Virus record (IMG/VR): IMGVR_UViG_3300032753_000117
Coordinates: 1-31,906 of that record
Origin: a virus
Length of the DNA stretch: 31,906 bases
Reading direction: 5' to 3' (one strand)
The notes beneath the pieces were generated by a model. It did not search any database. It was not told where the DNA came from and saw nothing but the letters and a program-made list of their open reading frames with translations. Position numbers and translations under genes: made by a program. Shown here piece by piece: positions 1 through 8,278 of this stretch; positions within the stretch are counted from its first letter, which is position 1, and every line of letters starts with the position of its first letter.

Positions 1-29
1 AAAAAAAGCTCCCGTCTAAGGAGCTTTTC
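1..29. terminator. Bidirectional Rho-independent terminator
   Basis: AAAAGCTCC (4-12) pairs with GGAGCTTTT (20-28) around a 7-nt loop. The A and T tracts on the two sides make it usable in both directions. It lies just past the stop of the minus-strand gene at 49-261. The same 9-bp stem recurs at 2822-2843. The window edge cuts off the context to the left. Confidence 0.75.
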
Positions 30-48
30 TCTATATTTGCCTACGTTA

Positions 49-261
49 TTAAAAGTGTGTCTGCGTAGTTTTAGCACCTTTTACATAGTGCCCCACCAGT
101 GCTGGCTTACCATCAGACCCCAATGCTTGAGTATTCTTAACTACTGCTGTATCTTGTACAGTAGCCGCAAATGCTTCTGCCGCTGTTTGTGTAGCAAAAT
201 CATGTGTAATCTTCTCTAAGCTACCATAAACTGTACGTAGTGTTGTTACTTGGAATGTCAT
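49..261 (-). CDS. Small hypothetical protein (70 aa)
   Basis: I do not recognise this 70-residue protein. It begins MTFQVTTLRTVYGSLEK and has an Ala/Thr-rich middle, with no Cys, no membrane segment and no signal peptide. The start is well supported: a GGAG Shine-Dalgarno (complement of 271-274) lies about 9 nt upstream, and a late-promoter-like box GCTAAATA sits at 296-303. The gene ends shortly before a strong terminator, so it looks like a complete single-gene late transcription unit. It could be a minor virion or accessory protein, but nothing in the sequence decides this. Confidence 0.7.
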   Translation of the reverse strand: MTFQVTTLRTVYGSLEKITHDFATQTAAEAFAATVQDTAVVKNTQALGSDGKPALVGHYVKGAKTTQTHF

Positions 262-295
262 AGTCGTCGCTCCTTAAATGCTTGTTCCTATACAT

Positions 296-303
296 TATTT
301 AGC
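296..303 (-). promoter_or_regulatory. T4-late-type promoter box, GCTAAATA
   Basis: The box matches the T4 late -10 element TATAAATA except at its first two bases. It lies 34 nt upstream of the ATG at 261, leaving room for a leader that carries the GGAG ribosome site. Confidence 0.5.
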
Positions 304-313
304 TACATACTAT

Positions 314-520
314 ATGGAAACACACATGATTCTCCCCCGCATACTGGCCGCTATAATGAGCTTGCTAGACTCTGCTAACCTGCGTAATCGTGTGTATCAG
401 CAACAAGAACGTATTGCCTCATTAGAACTAGCCATAGAAGACATTGAACGTATAAATGCTCGTAGTGCTAGTCCAAATCCATTAATTCAGGGCATAGTAG
501 AAAATACCAGAAAACCCTAA
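314..520 (+). CDS. Small hypothetical protein with hydrophobic N-terminus and coiled coil (about 68 aa)
   Basis: Unrecognised. Possible starts are at 278, 314 and 326. I take 314 (METHMILPR...) because the stretch between 278 and 314 overlaps the opposing promoter region and has no ribosome site; 326 is equally possible. From residue 5 there is a short hydrophobic run (ILPRILAAIMSLL), then a heptad-like charged helix (RVYQQQERIASLELAIEDIERIN), then a polar tail. It could be a small membrane-associated or oligomerising protein. The hydrophobic run is too short and interrupted to call a holin. It lies divergent to 49-261 and convergent with 555-1331. Confidence 0.5.
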   Translation: METHMILPRILAAIMSLLDSANLRNRVYQQQERIASLELAIEDIERINARSASPNPLIQGIVENTRKP

Positions 521-554
521 GTACTTCACCAATTTTTTTCGCGCTGTATTTTTT

Positions 555-1331
555 TTAGTTGCTAGAACCCATTTCGGGCTGATCAAACTTTGCTCTTAAC
601 TTTGCACCCAAACTGTCGGGATCTTCAGCTGGCGCTCGATGCGGTGGCTTATATTCGCCTAAGTCGATAATTTTTTGATTTGGCTTTGGAGTATGTGTAC
701 TAAACATGCCCATAGGATGGAATCCTTTATATTCTGGTCTCGTACGTAAGACCATCTGTTCAGCTTCCCAACCTTTGCCACCAGCAACTTTAAATAGAGG
801 CAAGGTTGTGTCTTCCATACTGCCTACATACCAAATGTCTTTGAACTTTTCATGCTGTGGTTTTTGTGAGGCTTGTCTATGCTCAGGTGCCGGCCCTTTT
901 TCAATAGCAAATGCGTAAGAACCCGTTCTAACATTTTCATACTTAGGGTCAGACATCATTTCTTCGTAAGGAACTACATGCCATCCTAGTTGTTTACTTA
1001 CACGTTTAGCCAGTGCATCGTACATTCTTGCACGACTTTTTTCTTTAGCAGTAAATGTTATAGCATGTACGCCCTTCCATTTTGTCACATATTCTTTTAT
1101 TGCTTGTATAACAGTGGCGAAAACTGCGTTTGCGTCACCGCGGCCAGTTACTTGAAATTCATGGTCAACACTAAACTCAATATATGCGAGTCCCTCTGTT
1201 TCCATGAATAGAACGTGTATTGTCTTTTCGCCTAGCTTTGCTCGAGCGTGGTTATCGTTTTCCCATTCTATAGGTTGGACATGCTTAGGGTCAAATAGTT
1301 CAGATAGGGGTTGTATTTCACTGAAGCGCAT
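555..1331 (-). CDS. Conserved-looking phage protein of unknown function (258 aa)
   Basis: I cannot assign a family. The first 140 residues look like a folded alpha/beta domain: alternating strands (KTIHVLFMETEGLAYIEFSV), a helix (NAVFATVIQAIKEYVTKW), a strand (AITFTAKEK), then a basic helix (RARMYDALAKRVSKQLGW). This order recalls acetyltransferase-like or other small alpha/beta enzymes, but I see no decisive motif. The C-terminal 100 residues are Pro- and charge-rich and probably extended, with YRTRPEYKGFHPMG-like segments suggesting a second small domain. The start is fixed by an ACTAAATA late box only 4 nt upstream, and no Shine-Dalgarno is present. Confidence 0.75.
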   Translation of the reverse strand: MRFSEIQPLSELFDPKHVQPIEWENDNHARAKLGEKTIHVLFMETEGLAYIEFSVDHEFQVTGRGDANAVFATVIQAIKEYVTKWKGVHAITFTAKEKSRARMYDALAKRVSKQLGWHVVPYEEMMSDPKYENVRTGSYAFAIEKGPAPEHRQASQKPQHEKFKDIWYVGSMEDTTLPLFKVAGGKGWEAEQMVLRTRPEYKGFHPMGMFSTHTPKPNQKIIDLGEYKPPHRAPAEDPDSLGAKLRAKFDQPEMGSSN

Positions 1332-1335
1332 TAAG

Positions 1336-1343
1336 TATTTAGT
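1336..1343 (-). promoter_or_regulatory. T4-late-type promoter box, ACTAAATA
   Basis: The TAAATA core ends 4 nt before the ATG at 1331. Transcription from it would start at or beside the start codon, giving a leaderless mRNA. It diverges from the plus-strand box at 1453-1460, with the nested palindrome between them. Confidence 0.5.
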
Positions 1344-1351
1344 AGTTTTAG

Positions 1352-1452
1352 GCTAGCGTAACGCTTGTTCGCGTTTTTACGCTACGCTTCGCGTTACAAA
1401 AATTTTTCCGCTTTGCTTCGCCTTGAAAATTTTAGCGGTCCGCTTCGCTAGC
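1352..1452. repeat. Nested palindromes with three GCTTCGC repeats
   Basis: This 101-nt element fills most of the gap between two divergent genes. The outer arms GCTAGCG (1352-1358) and CGCTAGC (1446-1452) are exact inverted repeats. Inside, GTAACGC (1358-1364) pairs with GCGTTAC (1391-1397), and GCGT (1371-1374) can pair with ACGC within that arm. A second block is bounded by two AAAATTTT-type self-complementary runs (about 1399-1406 and 1426-1433). The heptamer GCTTCGC occurs at 1386, 1415 and 1442, spaced 29 and 27 nt. The element is much richer in GC and CpG than its surroundings. It has no open reading frame of note and no clear T-tract terminator. Confidence 0.75.
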
Positions 1453-1460
1453 TATAAGTA
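1453..1460 (+). promoter_or_regulatory. T4-late-type promoter box, TATAAGTA
   Basis: Seven of eight bases match TATAAATA. It starts immediately after the outer arm of the palindrome and ends 5 nt before the ATG at 1466. There is no Shine-Dalgarno between box and start. Confidence 0.5.
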
Positions 1461-1465
1461 TATGC

Positions 1466-2092
1466 ATGAACTATATCCACAACATATTCCCCATACCCGT
1501 GTACCTTAATCAAGTCAAAGACCCTGTGGCTTTGGACCAGGAAATTACTAATAAATTAACTAACATACGTTGGATTGCGGGCGCTGGGCTAGATGACCCA
1601 CATCGCATTACTACTGCTAGCTACTATGATGACATCATTATGGATGCTAGTTTATCGGTGTTTCAAGCTGAATTAGACATTCATTTACAGGCCTATGCTA
1701 ACAGTTTGTTGTTTCCCTTGACTGAATACAGTCGTGCTAGTTGGCTAGCTGAATATGACTTGAATGAATACAGTACTGTGCATGATCATGGTACTGCGGA
1801 TATCAGTGGGGTTTACTACTACAAGACTTGCAGTAAGGGTGGGGAGTTTTTCTTTGAACGCCCAGGTACAGCGCATACAGCACATGCTTATGCTGACATC
1901 GGGGATCGTTATACTATACGTCCACAACCAGGTTTATTAATTATGTTTCCCGGGTGGATGCGACATGGTGTTACCCGTAACTTGTCGGGTGAGTGCCGCC
2001 GTATATTGTCGTTTAATCTTTGGTTTGACCGTACTAGTGCTATACGTAAAGAAATAGCCGACGCTAAGAGCCGTTACTCAACTCCAAGTTAA
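1466..2092 (+). CDS. 2OG-Fe(II) oxygenase family protein (208 aa)
   Basis: Predicted cupin-fold dioxygenase using 2-oxoglutarate and ferrous iron. Candidate metal ligands are H106 or H108 in STVHDHGTADISGVYYY and distal H167 in GWMRHGV. R178/R179, just before LSFNLWF, fits the 2-oxoglutarate-binding arginine. The order 'HxH...SGVYYY...PG.L..FP..M.H.V...R.s..fN' is that of the phage/bacterial TIGR02466-like family, and the length is typical. The substrate is unknown; members in T4-like phages are common and mostly uncharacterised. The start is supported by the TATAAGTA box 5 nt upstream. The 3' end overlaps the convergent gene at 2078-2338 by 15 nt. Two other members of the superfamily lie at 19604-20802. 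Confidence 0.85.
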   Translation: MNYIHNIFPIPVYLNQVKDPVALDQEITNKLTNIRWIAGAGLDDPHRITTASYYDDIIMDASLSVFQAELDIHLQAYANSLLFPLTEYSRASWLAEYDLNEYSTVHDHGTADISGVYYYKTCSKGGEFFFERPGTAHTAHAYADIGDRYTIRPQPGLLIMFPGWMRHGVTRNLSGECRRILSFNLWFDRTSAIRKEIADAKSRYSTPS

Positions 2093-2338
2093 TAAAAATA
2101 GGGTTTTATTGCGTTCTCTGCGGAATGCCACACAGGCTTGCCAATAGTTCAAGCTAGTGCCGTTATGATAGGCCCATTCAACATGATGACTGCCTACGTA
2201 GCGGTTTAACCACATTTCTAGTGTGTCCACACTTCGCACCCAATCCGTTTGAAGATCGTGTTCAACTACAGGCCAGGGTGCATGTGCTATAAATTCAAAG
2301 TCATGCCACTCTGGAAGATAGAAATCCTTGCGAGCCAT
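2078..2338 (-). CDS. Small hypothetical protein, Trp/His-rich (86 aa)
   Basis: Unrecognised. The 86 residues are rich in Trp and His (for example PEWHDFEFIAHAPWP, GSHHVEWAYHNG, NYWQACVAF) and end in a hydrophobic LFLLTWS. No known metal-binding spacing stands out. The start is supported by the AGTAAATA box 6 nt upstream, with no Shine-Dalgarno. The gene converges on and slightly overlaps the oxygenase gene. It is a single-gene unit in the accessory segment. Confidence 0.65.
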   Translation of the reverse strand: MARKDFYLPEWHDFEFIAHAPWPVVEHDLQTDWVRSVDTLEMWLNRYVGSHHVEWAYHNGTSLNYWQACVAFRRERNKTLFLLTWS

Positions 2339-2344
2339 ATATAA

Positions 2345-2352
2345 TATTTACT
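2345..2352 (-). promoter_or_regulatory. T4-late-type promoter box, AGTAAATA
   Basis: It ends 6 nt before the ATG at 2338. It forms a divergent pair with the box at 2363-2370, only 10 nt apart. Confidence 0.5.
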
Positions 2353-2362
2353 TGTTTGTAAG

Positions 2363-2370
2363 AATAAATA
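2363..2370 (+). promoter_or_regulatory. T4-late-type promoter box, AATAAATA
   Basis: One mismatch to TATAAATA. The first in-frame ATG (2372) is only 1 nt from the box and so would not be transcribed. This supports the second ATG at 2393 as the real start. Confidence 0.5.
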
Positions 2371-2392
2371 CATGATACAGTGGAATTTCAAT

Positions 2393-2818
2393 ATGAAAAG
2401 TTTGGCCCAGCAAATACGTGAATTAAGCAACTTAATAGAAGCAGTAGCTCAAGCTCCTGCGCCAGTGGCACCAGCTCCTACAGCTCCTGCGCCAGTGGCA
2501 CCCGAAGCTAATGCTCCTGAAGAAAAACGTTATGAACTAGATCCTGCTAGAATTGGTGCTAAAATTGATTTCAGTACGCTAACTAGACTAGGGCTTGCAC
2601 AAGGTGAAATTGTTAGAATGGATTGGATACAACCTGGCTTAATAGGCAAAGTTGTACGTATAGAGCCTGCTGGTGTTACTGTTATACTAAAGACAAAAAA
2701 CGGGCCTCCTATCATGCTTGGCCCAGATGCTATCGAGTGGCTAGACAGTATGCAATCTAAAAATGATAAGCCTGCTCCTGCCGCTACACCACAGACTCCG
2801 CCCGCACCGAAGGCCTAA
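2393..2818 (+). CDS. Hypothetical protein with Ala/Pro-rich linker (141 aa)
   Basis: Unrecognised. The order is a short N-terminal helix (MKSLAQQIRELSNLIEAVAQ), a low-complexity Ala/Pro linker (about residues 21-45, from near-repeats of the APAPVAP-coding DNA), a compact beta-rich domain (about 46-118), and a second Pro/Ala tail. The middle domain contains GLIGKVVRIEPAGVTVILKTKNGPP followed by IMLGPDAIEWL, an SH3-like barrel pattern reminiscent of KOW/Hfq-like folds; that fold is an inference. I place the start at 2393 rather than 2372 because the late box ends at 2370. A terminator follows 3 nt after the stop. Confidence 0.7.
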   Translation: MKSLAQQIRELSNLIEAVAQAPAPVAPAPTAPAPVAPEANAPEEKRYELDPARIGAKIDFSTLTRLGLAQGEIVRMDWIQPGLIGKVVRIEPAGVTVILKTKNGPPIMLGPDAIEWLDSMQSKNDKPAPAATPQTPPAPKA

Positions 2819-2820
2819 TA

Positions 2821-2844
2821 AAAAAGCTCCTTTCGGAGCTTTTT
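2821..2844. terminator. Bidirectional Rho-independent terminator
   Basis: AAAAGCTCC (2822-2830) pairs with GGAGCTTTT (2835-2843) around a 4-nt loop (TTTC on plus, GAAA on minus). It serves both convergent genes ending at 2818 and 2851. The stem is the same as that of the terminator at 4-28. Confidence 0.9.
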
Positions 2845-2850
2845 GTTTGA

Positions 2851-5800
2851 TTACGCTTGAGCTTCACCCCAACGTAGAACCAAGTTAGTGTTAATCGGAC
2901 TACCCTGTGTAATATACACGTTAATGAACATAGTATCACAACCGTTAGGATATGTACCACGTCCACCAATTGGAGTGTTGGTAAGTTCTTTCAAGTTACT
3001 TAAATCCAATGCGTCCTTGTTAGCTGGTGAGTTAATGTATGAGAAAACAGTTTCACCAGGTAGTGCGTATGTGCTACGACTACACTGAACAGTAGTACCA
3101 GTACCACCATATAATGTAACCGCGGCCAGTGTTGGTGTGTTAGTTACCAAGCCGTTGTAAATTGAAGTAGTGGCTGTTGTTGAGTTTTGGCTAGTGTTCA
3201 AGTAATAAGTACCTGCACCGCCTGTACCAGTACCGTTAGCAATAATATAAGTGTTAGCTACTACAGTACCACCAGCTAGTAAACTACCAACAGTAATAAC
3301 ACCGCTTGGCGTTCCTGTTACTGTCATAACAACTGCGGTACCTGTAACAGTCACGTTACCAATAGTTTGTGTAACTGAAATACCCCATGTACCAACACCT
3401 GAACCAGTACCAGTAATGTTGTTGGTAATATAAGTACCTGAACCTAAACTAGTACCAGTTAACAACATACCTACGGTAATTGTTCCAGATCCAACTGCTG
3501 TTACAGTCATAATGTTACCAGCAAAGTTAGCAGTAAAACTAGCAGTAGTTGTGTTACTAATAGTACCCGAAATACCAGCACTAGTGCTTACAAGTGCGGA
3601 TACTTTAGTTAAACCATACAATGAACCAGTGCTTGTTGGGAAAAACACGTCATCGCCTACTGCTACACCTGTAGTTGATGGGTTACCAATTAGCGGAATA
3701 GCTGTAACGTTAGCGTTAACGAAAATTGGACATGTTAGATAGTTGTTTGTAGCATTGGTAAAGATAATACTTGAGCCTGCCGCAATTTGACTAAAACTAG
3801 GCTGGCCAGTTGGGTTAACTACTGAGTTCAAACTATTAAAGCTAATGTTGTTTAAGCTAGGGAAGTTGCTTGGATTAATAACAGCTTCAACCACAATGGC
3901 CGCGTTAGTACCACCAGCGCCTGATGATGATTCTAGCTGTTGTAGCAAGAAACTCGCACGGTTGATAAGTTCACGTGCTCCTAAATCGCCTGGCAATGCG
4001 TTACTTACGCTAGGTGCTAAACGAATAGCAAACGCTGTTGTCTTCTTAGTACTAATTGTAATGTTAGTAGCTTGATAGTTGAAAATGTATGAACGGTCAC
4101 TGTCAAATCCACCGTCTTCAATAAACGCCGCACCCCAGTGACTTACGATTGGACTTGCGCTACCGTTAACTAGAATAACACCAGTTGTTGGAATATGAGT
4201 GGCCGCTGATCCAGCTGTAAATACACGATAGCCACCTGATGCCCAAGGACTAACTGTTGCGGCACGACTACAGCCAATTAATGCATTAACAGTCATAGGA
4301 GTAGCTACTGGAACTGTAGCATTAATTTGTGTCATCACAGTTACACCTACGTTGGCTAAACTAGTAGCTAATGTGATTGTTGTACTGTTTACAATAGTAT
4401 TGACATAATAAGTTGTGTTTAATACAATGTTTCCTAAACTCAATACAGCCGCATTCATGAATACAATTGGTTGTCCAACAGCCATGTTAGTTGTTGATGC
4501 TACTGTAACAGTATTGCCTGTTGCACTAGTAGCTGTAGCGATTGTGTTAATTTTACCGGTATAAGTAATTAATTCGTTATCAATATAAACTGTACAAACT
4601 GTTAGAGTTGGTGTTGGGAATAAAGATGCATCATTGATTGGAATAACTGTATCTGTACTAGTTACATTAACAGAGCCTACAATATAACTGCGAGCGCCTT
4701 CATTAGTAACTTCATAACGTACAGGCATGTTACCTGCTCGCATCCAAGCTTCGTTGTTTAAGTTGTTATTACGTAAACGATGTACTGTTACATATTTGCC
4801 TTCTGGACCGCGCATCATCCAGTCAATAAATCCAGCACCATACCATGTCCATTGCATGGCCACCATCTGCATTTTTGTAGGAATGATTTGATAACCGCTT
4901 GGGTTGTATGGTCCGTTTGATCCGTCCATACGATCCATATTCCACTTGCTTTGTGGAATCACATAATCGATAGTTTTAGTAAACTTAACACCGCTTGCGT
5001 TTGCATATCCGCGCCATTGTGGGTTAACATAGCATAACGTATCACTAACTACTTGAGTAATCATATGTGTCATTCCACGAATAACAACGCGATCTCCTAC
5101 AAATATCTGTGTAGTAAAACGAGTGTTAGCACCAATAACTTGTCCAGAACCGACAACTAAACTAATTGTACCTGCTAGCTGGAATGTACTAGAACGACGA
5201 GTTACAGCTACAGTCTGTCCATCATACTGGAAGAATACACCGTTTTGTTCGTCAAATGTTCCTGAACGAACAGTAGCACCATACCAATTGTTGATACTTA
5301 ATAGAGTTGGATCTTGAACAGTAGCTCCTGTAATACCACTTGATGTTCCTAGTGTTTGTACTGCAAAAACTTGTAGTGTGCGTTCGTCAACAATGTTTAC
5401 AACGGTAAATGTTCCGTTATATCCAGAAGTAGCAATACCGCTTAATGTTACTGTAGCACCAGGTTGTACACCATGGTCGACGTCGTCAGTTACAATAGTA
5501 ATTACTGGTTGTAGTACTGCACTGGCTGTTAATGCACCGCTAGCACTAATTGTAGTAATTGCAACACCTGCAATAGCATTTGCGTACGAGTTAGCTAAGG
5601 TAATGCTTGTGCCAGTGCCACCGATTGCAACATAATATGTACCAGCTGTTAGACCTACTGCACCGTTTAGAGTAACGTTAGAAATTACAACAGCTTGACC
5701 TTGAACGTATGTTCCACTAGTAATTGTAACCGATCCGCTAGTAGTTGCGGCTGTAATAGATAACCCAGACGCATATACTGTTCCTGTAGCTGTTACACTA

Positions 5801-8253
5801 CGAACAAAGTAATTAGGAGCCATTAACAAACCAGTGTTAAAGTTAATACCTTTACCTGATTGATAACGAATATATTTCTTGCTCATACGAATTGCCTGAG
5901 CACTATAAGCTGGGCCACCAGTTCCTAACTGAACACCGCCGTCAAATGGTCTATGAGAATAGTTACTGTCGGGACGAGCATAGATGCTTGCAGATATAGT
6001 TCCACTAATTACACCAGCCGCACGAGATGTATATGTAAATGTTGTAGAGCTTGTAACTGATTCAACAAAGAATGGTCCGTTAGCAAGTGTGTTATTGTTA
6101 GAACCATTTTCAGATGTTACAATCACGTTAATAGTTTCACCTGGAGTAAATCCGTGTGGGCTATATGTGTTTATAGTAATAATTGGGTTCGCGTTTACTG
6201 CGGTAAATGAACTAGATGTTCCAATGTTACCAGTGCTAGTACTTACAGTATATGTTCCTAGTCCATAAGCGGCATAGAATGCATAGTTACCCGACCCTTG
6301 AGAACTAAATGGGTTTGTTAGTGTAACGACACTACCTGCAATGCTTTTTACAAATGTTGATACAGGAACACCAGTTCCAGTAACAATTTGACCAACAGCG
6401 ATGTTTAATGGACTATTAACAGTTAATGTGTAAGTACCTGCCGCACCCCCAGCTGACAATGTTGGGCTAACTACAGGTGTTGCTCCTGTTGGAGTTAACT
6501 GAATAAGAATGTTAGTTGAACTTGGTACAGTAGCAGTACCAGAAGCAATACCTTGTCCAGGAGCAAGTATTCCAGAAGTTAATGTACTAACAGTTAGTGT
6601 ACTGCCTGACAATGTGCCAGCAAAGTTTGCAACTGTTGATGGAGTAGTGTAAGTAAATGTTGGAGGGCAAACTGCAATGCCTGCAATATAACCATTTGCG
6701 TTTGTTAGAACTAGGTTTGAACCAACGATAACTGTCATAGGACTTGAAACATACGCGGCTGTTGTTTGTGTCATCAAACTCATACCGTTTAGACTGCTTG
6801 GACTTGTTGTACTTAACTGTGCATACCCGCCGTCTAATACACTATAGATATAATAAGTACCCGCCGCTAAGTTACCAATAGTAACACCGCTAATAACGAT
6901 CGGCTCTCCTACTAACATGTTAGTAGTTCCACCAACTGTTACACCATTTAATGTATAACTTGAAAATCTAACACCGTTAGTTAAAGCGTTTGTACTAACA
7001 ATAGTTGTTGAATACTGTTGATATTGACTAATTGTAATATTAGTTCCACTGATACCAGTAATATAATACTGTTGTCCAGACACAATGTTACCGAAACTTG
7101 CTCCGCCTACAACATACATATTTCCGCCAATTGTGGTCGATGTTGGAGTAAAGTTTGCACCACCACTTACAAGACTTAAAGTAACTGTTCTTGTATCAAC
7201 AATGCTAGTTACGTAATATGTTGTACCAGTTGTTAGTCCACCAAAACCTGTTCCAGAGAAATATAATGGCATACCAACAATCATACCAACTGTTGTACCT
7301 AGTGTAATATAACCAGTCGATGCGTTAGTGGCGATTGCATTAGTTGTTACTGTGGTAAATGTAATTGGACTGCCTTGAACCATGCCAGTTGTAGAATTCA
7401 ACGTGATTTGATAACTGACGCCGTTTGTAGCAGTTGCAGTTGCGTTAATAACTGCGTTAATGTTAGAACCTAAATAGAACCCGCCTTGACGAAGTTGAAT
7501 AACACTAGTCCAAATATTATCGTTGTTATTATATCCTACTTTACCTTTGGCAATGTAAGTAAATGTTGTTGTGCTTGGAACACTATAAACAACAAACGAC
7601 CCTTCTGCTCGGTCAAACCCTGTAAATGCACTATTAAAACCTTTGATAGTAATCGGCTGACCTACGTTATAACCGTGAGCTACAGAAGTTGTGATTGTAA
7701 TTTGACTTTCAGATGTTGTTAATCCACCCGAACCACTCGATGCATCTGTTGTTGCGGCTGTTACTTGCAAATCTGTTCCTGGAATTTCATAAATGCCGGG
7801 GTAGCCACGTTCCATGTCAACAGTTAACCATTTTGTTGGTTGCATACCATATTCAAAGTCAGCGTCTAGTAAACTTTGTGGGTTCGCAACACGCTGACGT
7901 TCAAACGCATCTGTACCTACTTCTGGACTACGAACATATTGGAATGGTTGTTCAAAGAAGATTTGTAAAACATCTGTACCAGACATGGTACTAGTGTTTG
8001 CGGCTAGTGTAATAATAGTAGTTCCATCAGTGTTGTCTAATGCACTGATAAATGCATTATCGTTAACACCGCGGTTAAATGTGACAGTTGTACCTGCAAA
8101 AGTTGGGTCGGCAAAGTTATAAATGATTACATTTTTTGTTGTATTTGTAATTACTAAAAACTGTTGTAAATCATATTTGCCTGGTATTTCGATTGTACCT
8201 GCACCCGCATTGCCTGGTGTAAAAACATACTGTCTAATCTGACTCTTTGCCAT
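2851..8253 (-). CDS. Giant virion protein, adhesin-like with repeat region (1800 aa)
   Basis: Probable tail-fibre or virion-surface protein. The N-terminus (about 1-150; MAKSQIRQYVFTPGNAG, later NPQSLLDADFEYGMQPTKW) and C-terminus (about 1730-1800; ALPGETVFSYI, LKELTNTPIGGRGTYPNG, ending LVLRWGEAQA) match the ends of large structural proteins of aquatic T4-like phages. So does a central block near 1100-1190 (WNMDRMDGSNGPYNP, then WTWYGAGFIDWMMRGPEG). Between these lie long Thr/Ser/Gly/Val-rich repeats of about 50-100 residues, with 'HGxxxGxxxxVxGxxxxxxNGTFxVxxVxxxxTFxY' units resembling E1_FCCH-type repeats. There is no Cys-rich domain or enzyme motif. The start is well supported by GGAG and a late box 17 nt upstream. 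The family assignment is from memory of these landmarks. Confidence 0.85.
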   Translation of the reverse strand: MAKSQIRQYVFTPGNAGAGTIEIPGKYDLQQFLVITNTTKNVIIYNFADPTFAGTTVTFNRGVNDNAFISALDNTDGTTIITLAANTSTMSGTDVLQIFFEQPFQYVRSPEVGTDAFERQRVANPQSLLDADFEYGMQPTKWLTVDMERGYPGIYEIPGTDLQVTAATTDASSGSGGLTTSESQITITTSVAHGYNVGQPITIKGFNSAFTGFDRAEGSFVVYSVPSTTTFTYIAKGKVGYNNNDNIWTSVIQLRQGGFYLGSNINAVINATATATNGVSYQITLNSTTGMVQGSPITFTTVTTNAIATNASTGYITLGTTVGMIVGMPLYFSGTGFGGLTTGTTYYVTSIVDTRTVTLSLVSGGANFTPTSTTIGGNMYVVGGASFGNIVSGQQYYITGISGTNITISQYQQYSTTIVSTNALTNGVRFSSYTLNGVTVGGTTNMLVGEPIVISGVTIGNLAAGTYYIYSVLDGGYAQLSTTSPSSLNGMSLMTQTTAAYVSSPMTVIVGSNLVLTNANGYIAGIAVCPPTFTYTTPSTVANFAGTLSGSTLTVSTLTSGILAPGQGIASGTATVPSSTNILIQLTPTGATPVVSPTLSAGGAAGTYTLTVNSPLNIAVGQIVTGTGVPVSTFVKSIAGSVVTLTNPFSSQGSGNYAFYAAYGLGTYTVSTSTGNIGTSSSFTAVNANPIITINTYSPHGFTPGETINVIVTSENGSNNNTLANGPFFVESVTSSTTFTYTSRAAGVISGTISASIYARPDSNYSHRPFDGGVQLGTGGPAYSAQAIRMSKKYIRYQSGKGINFNTGLLMAPNYFVRSVTATGTVYASGLSITAATTSGSVTITSGTYVQGQAVVISNVTLNGAVGLTAGTYYVAIGGTGTSITLANSYANAIAGVAITTISASGALTASAVLQPVITIVTDDVDHGVQPGATVTLSGIATSGYNGTFTVVNIVDERTLQVFAVQTLGTSSGITGATVQDPTLLSINNWYGATVRSGTFDEQNGVFFQYDGQTVAVTRRSSTFQLAGTISLVVGSGQVIGANTRFTTQIFVGDRVVIRGMTHMITQVVSDTLCYVNPQWRGYANASGVKFTKTIDYVIPQSKWNMDRMDGSNGPYNPSGYQIIPTKMQMVAMQWTWYGAGFIDWMMRGPEGKYVTVHRLRNNNLNNEAWMRAGNMPVRYEVTNEGARSYIVGSVNVTSTDTVIPINDASLFPTPTLTVCTVYIDNELITYTGKINTIATATSATGNTVTVASTTNMAVGQPIVFMNAAVLSLGNIVLNTTYYVNTIVNSTTITLATSLANVGVTVMTQINATVPVATPMTVNALIGCSRAATVSPWASGGYRVFTAGSAATHIPTTGVILVNGSASPIVSHWGAAFIEDGGFDSDRSYIFNYQATNITISTKKTTAFAIRLAPSVSNALPGDLGARELINRASFLLQQLESSSGAGGTNAAIVVEAVINPSNFPSLNNISFNSLNSVVNPTGQPSFSQIAAGSSIIFTNATNNYLTCPIFVNANVTAIPLIGNPSTTGVAVGDDVFFPTSTGSLYGLTKVSALVSTSAGISGTISNTTTASFTANFAGNIMTVTAVGSGTITVGMLLTGTSLGSGTYITNNITGTGSGVGTWGISVTQTIGNVTVTGTAVVMTVTGTPSGVITVGSLLAGGTVVANTYIIANGTGTGGAGTYYLNTSQNSTTATTSIYNGLVTNTPTLAAVTLYGGTGTTVQCSRSTYALPGETVFSYINSPANKDALDLSNLKELTNTPIGGRGTYPNGCDTMFINVYITQGSPINTNLVLRWGEAQA

Positions 8254-8270
8254 TTAATTCTCCGTTCCTA

Positions 8271-8278
8271 TATTTATT
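8271..8278 (-). promoter_or_regulatory. T4-late-type promoter box, AATAAATA
   Basis: One mismatch to TATAAATA, 17 nt upstream of the ATG at 8253, with the GGAG ribosome site between. It lies in the gap after the 850-aa fibre gene, so the 1800-aa protein can be made from its own transcript. Confidence 0.6.

Noticed and set aside
1352-1452. tRNA or structured ncRNA in the palindromic gap
   Set aside because: No cloverleaf with a CCA-acceptor or T-loop GTTCGA-type motif can be drawn. The nested inverted repeats explain the structure better as DNA palindromes.
2851-8253. CRISPR-like or tandem DNA array within the giant virion gene
   Set aside because: The repeats are degenerate, in frame and of protein-domain size; there is no regular repeat-spacer structure.
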